From the NCBI GenBank assembly GCA_964635065.1, contig CAZWMK010000002.1:3366-67365 (forward strand): a DNA stretch of 64,000 nt. The letters run 5' to 3'. The stretch is from CAZWMK01 sp964635065 (GTDB lineage Bacteria; Pseudomonadota; Alphaproteobacteria; Sphingomonadales; Sphingomonadaceae). Both the position numbers and the translations under genes were made by a program. This document shows positions 60,088 to 64,000 of this stretch, piece by piece; within the stretch, counting starts at the first letter, position 1, and each line of letters starts with the position of its first letter. The notes beneath the pieces were generated by a model. It was given only the letters and a program-made list of their open reading frames with translations. It ran no database searches and was not told where the DNA came from.

Positions 60088-60456
60088 ATGCTGACCTACG
60101 CTACTGTTGGATCGAACAGGTTGCCCGAAGCCGTCGCCTTTTTTACCGACCTCCTGGCCATGATCGGTGTCGGCAAGTTGTTCGATCACCCCAGTGGCGG
60201 CGCCATCTTCGGCAAGGACGGAAAGCCGCTTTTTGGCGTGCTTGGTCCGCATGATGGCAAACCGGCCACAGTGGGCAACGGCTCGATGCTTGCCCTCGAC
60301 ATCCCGTCACGCGCTGAAGTCGACGCCTTTCATGCCAAGGCGCTCGCCCTTGGCGGGACCGACGATGGCGCACCGGGCGAACGCGCCCCCGGTTATTACA
60401 TGGCGTATTTCCGCGATCTCGACGGCAACAAATTCTGCGCCTGCCGCTTCGACTGA
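60088..60456 (+). CDS. VOC-family (glyoxalase-like) protein
   Basis: 122 residues with the beta-alpha-beta-beta-beta fold repeat: LTYATVGSNRLPEAVAFFTD, GAIFGKDGKPLFGVLGPHDG, SMLALDIPSRAEVDAFHAKA, and the terminal metal-type segment YYMAYFRDLDGNKFCACRFD. Members include glyoxalases, dioxygenases and resistance proteins. No substrate can be assigned. A GC-rich stem, CGGGCA/TGCCCG (60025-60045), lies upstream. Confidence 0.85.
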   Translation: MLTYATVGSNRLPEAVAFFTDLLAMIGVGKLFDHPSGGAIFGKDGKPLFGVLGPHDGKPATVGNGSMLALDIPSRAEVDAFHAKALALGGTDDGAPGERAPGYYMAYFRDLDGNKFCACRFD

Positions 60457-60509
60457 CGGCCACTGCGCTGTCAACCGAACGCGCGCGAAAGACACAAGGG
60501 ACAAAAGCG

Positions 60510-61376
60510 ATGACGCAGCGGGATTTGCTGGCCAGCTACTTCACCATTGCGGGCAATGTGCATCCCGCCTTCAACGATGTCCCCAGTCCGCATGATTTCC
60601 GCGACCGGGTCGAAGCCGCTGCACGTGCAGGCTATCGCGGCATCGGCCTGTTTGGCACCGACCTCAGGCCCGTCGTCGCCCGCTATGGCTATGGCGAAAT
60701 GCGCCGCATCCTTGCGGATAATGGCATGAAATGGGTCGAGGTCGAATGTCTGTTCGACTGGTTCACCGATGGCCCGGCGCGACAGGTGTCGGATGCATCA
60801 CGCGCCTTCCTGCTGGAAACCGCAGGCGAGCTTGGCGCCTTTCACATGAAGGTCATCAGCGATCTTGATGCACGGCGCACGCCCGAAAGCATGGTCGCGG
60901 CCTTTGCCGGCCTGTGCGACGATGCAGCAAAGGCCGGCACCCGGATCAGCCTTGAGATCACGCCCTTCAGCAACACGCCGGATCTGGCATCGGCGCTCAG
61001 CATCATCGACGGCGCAGGCCGCGCTAATGGCGGCCTGATGCTCGATCTCTGGCATGTCGTGCGCGGCGGCATCTCCTATGATGCCATCGCCGCCTTGCCG
61101 CCGGGCAGGATTTTCGGCGTCGAACTCGACGATGCGGCCATGGTCGTGCAAGGTAGTTTGCTCGAAGACACGTTCGGACACCGCCGTTTCTGCGGCGAAG
61201 GCGATTTCGATGTGGCGGGCTTCATTGCCGCGCTCGATACGGCGGGCTTCACCGGGCCTTATGGCATTGAAGTGCTGTCGGATGCCGTCCGCCAGATGCC
61301 GCTTGAAACCGCCGCGCAGCATTCTTTCCAGACGACCGCCCGCGCCTTCGAGGCTGTTGACGCACCAGGGAACTGA
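60510..61376 (+). CDS. Xylose-isomerase-like TIM-barrel protein
   Basis: 288 residues. Pattern of sugar-phosphate isomerase/epimerase family (AP-endonuclease-2-like): EAAARAGYRGIGLFGTDLRP, FHMKVISDLDARRTPESMVA, ISLEITPFSNTPDLASALSI, GGLMLDLWHVVRGGISYDAI, and GEGDFDVAGFIAALDTAGFT. Glu, Asp and His residues suited to metal binding are present. It follows the VOC gene by 53 nt; function unproven. Confidence 0.87.
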   Translation: MTQRDLLASYFTIAGNVHPAFNDVPSPHDFRDRVEAAARAGYRGIGLFGTDLRPVVARYGYGEMRRILADNGMKWVEVECLFDWFTDGPARQVSDASRAFLLETAGELGAFHMKVISDLDARRTPESMVAAFAGLCDDAAKAGTRISLEITPFSNTPDLASALSIIDGAGRANGGLMLDLWHVVRGGISYDAIAALPPGRIFGVELDDAAMVVQGSLLEDTFGHRRFCGEGDFDVAGFIAALDTAGFTGPYGIEVLSDAVRQMPLETAAQHSFQTTARAFEAVDAPGN

Positions 61377-61433
61377 TCCGCGCAGCCGGGGCGCCCCCTT
61401 GGCAAAACCGTCCGGGCTTGCCACCTTGGCGAC

Positions 61434-62219
61434 ATGAGCTTGTCCGAACCGACCATCCTGCCTGCTGCGACCATCATTCTCCTGCGCGATGCGCCCGCCG
61501 GTCCGCCCGAGATTTTCATGGTCGAGCGCGCGCGCACCATGCGCTTTGCCGCAGGCGCCATGGTGTTTCCGGGTGGCAAGGTCGATACGCATGACCACGA
61601 CGTCGCCCGCGACCGGCGTCTTGCGCCGGGCTTCGACGCGCTCGATGCCGACGATGCCGCAGCCCGCGTTGCGGCGATCCGCGAAACCTTCGAGGAAGCG
61701 GGCGTGCTTGTCACCGATGGTCCGGCGCTGTCGGCATCCGACCGCGCCGCACTCCGCCCGCGTGTCGCAGCGGGCGAAGTGGCGTTCGGCGATTTCCTGC
61801 GCGATATCGGCCACCAGTTGCAGGCCGAGGTGCTGACCCCGTTTGCGCGCTGGGCACCGCCGTCCGATGTCACGCATCGCCGCTTCGACACGCGCTTCTA
61901 CCTCGCCCGCATGCCTGATGGCGAAGAAGCGCTGCACGATGGTTCGGAAACCACGCAGTCGCACTGGATCAGTGCGCAAGGGGCGATCGATCTTGCCGAT
62001 CGTGGCCAATCGTCGGTGATCTTCCCGACGCGCCGCAACCTCGAACGGCTGGCCTTGCACGCCAGCATCGACGCGCTGATCGCTGCCACACGCGCCATAC
62101 CCGTCCGCCTTATCGTCCCCCATCATGCCGAACGCGACGGGCAGATGCACCTCTGCCTGCCCGACGACTGCGGCTATCCCGTCACCAGCGAACCGCTCGA
62201 CAGCGCCCTGCGCGGCTAA
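61434..62219 (+). CDS. NUDIX hydrolase, NUDT19-like
   Basis: 261 residues. The Nudix box is split: AGAMVFPGGKVD, then after about 35 residues RETFEEAGVLV, as in the NUDT19/CoA-type subfamily. N-terminal LPAATIILLRDAPAGPPEIF and C-terminal WISAQGAIDLADRGQSSVIF, TRRNLERLALHAS agree. Likely hydrolyses CoA or other nucleoside diphosphate derivatives. Adjacent to uvrA on the same strand. Confidence 0.88.
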   Translation: MSLSEPTILPAATIILLRDAPAGPPEIFMVERARTMRFAAGAMVFPGGKVDTHDHDVARDRRLAPGFDALDADDAAARVAAIRETFEEAGVLVTDGPALSASDRAALRPRVAAGEVAFGDFLRDIGHQLQAEVLTPFARWAPPSDVTHRRFDTRFYLARMPDGEEALHDGSETTQSHWISAQGAIDLADRGQSSVIFPTRRNLERLALHASIDALIAATRAIPVRLIVPHHAERDGQMHLCLPDDCGYPVTSEPLDSALRG

Positions 62220-62303
62220 TCGCGCCCGGAATCAAGGCTGCGCGGTTAAGCCGCGCCCCGCCTCCCGCTTGCGCGCGGTCGGGGGTTGTGGAACATCCCC
62301 CTT

Positions 62304-64000
<1,697 letters not shown>

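Overview
The window looks like chromosomal DNA of a GC-rich alphaproteobacterium, most likely a sphingomonad (Sphingomonadales). Reasons: an alphaproteobacterial-type UvrA, a DUF6481 protein, many NTF2/SnoaL-like, SDR and Rieske catabolic genes, and quinoprotein dehydrogenases. This placement rests on family recognition, not on a database search.

Layout. 1-2862 is the right end of an integrative element in a tRNA-Cys gene (tyrosine recombinase, HTH factor, RHH-like protein, unknown cargo running off the left edge). 3087-8083 is an ectoine/hydroxyectoine locus: divergent MarR-type ectR, ectABCD, then decayed aspartokinase (ask) and MscS-channel remnants. 8102-16740 is a rearranged block (Hsp20, YeaQ/GlsB-like, AqpZ, DUF937, four-gene MacAB/TolC-type efflux operon). 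Inverted copies of the mscS 3' end, each joined to a fragment of the same insertion sequence, bracket it. 16745-17734 holds a broken ArsP-like permease and its intact thioredoxin-like partner.

17884-22787 and 27073-39406 form a catabolic region: six SDR/MDR dehydrogenases, SnoaL-like proteins, a TetR regulator, two Rieske oxygenases, an FMN/Fe-S/FAD reductase, a GMC oxidoreductase and a PQQ dehydrogenase with a C-terminal cytochrome c. Between them lie a CaCA antiporter, a lipoprotein, an EAL-domain remnant, a DCC-family protein and an ABC1 kinase-like protein. 39385-45412 is a metal/heme-flavoured module (PepSY membrane protein, TonB receptor, DUF2946 protein, PQQ dehydrogenase with N-terminal cytochrome c). 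45632-50317 encodes a three-subunit NADP-linked 2-oxoacid:ferredoxin oxidoreductase ending at a strong terminator. 50509-54741 adds three more SnoaL-like genes around a frameshifted GAF-PAS-GGDEF-EAL gene. 54742-58731 is an envelope-lipid or phospho-polymer locus (flippase, CDP-alcohol transferase, HIT protein, nucleotidyltransferase). 58882-64000 is housekeeping, ending inside uvrA.

Working model (inference): the SDR, SnoaL, Rieske, dienoyl-reductase-like, GMC and PQQ genes degrade an alicyclic, steroid- or terpenoid-like compound; SnoaL proteins with a conserved Asp/His pair would act as dehydratases or isomerases, and KorCAB would feed 2-oxoacid or reductant metabolism. Two catabolic transcription units share a promoter-region motif. 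The ectoine operon probably still makes hydroxyectoine, but its dedicated aspartokinase and channel genes are decayed.
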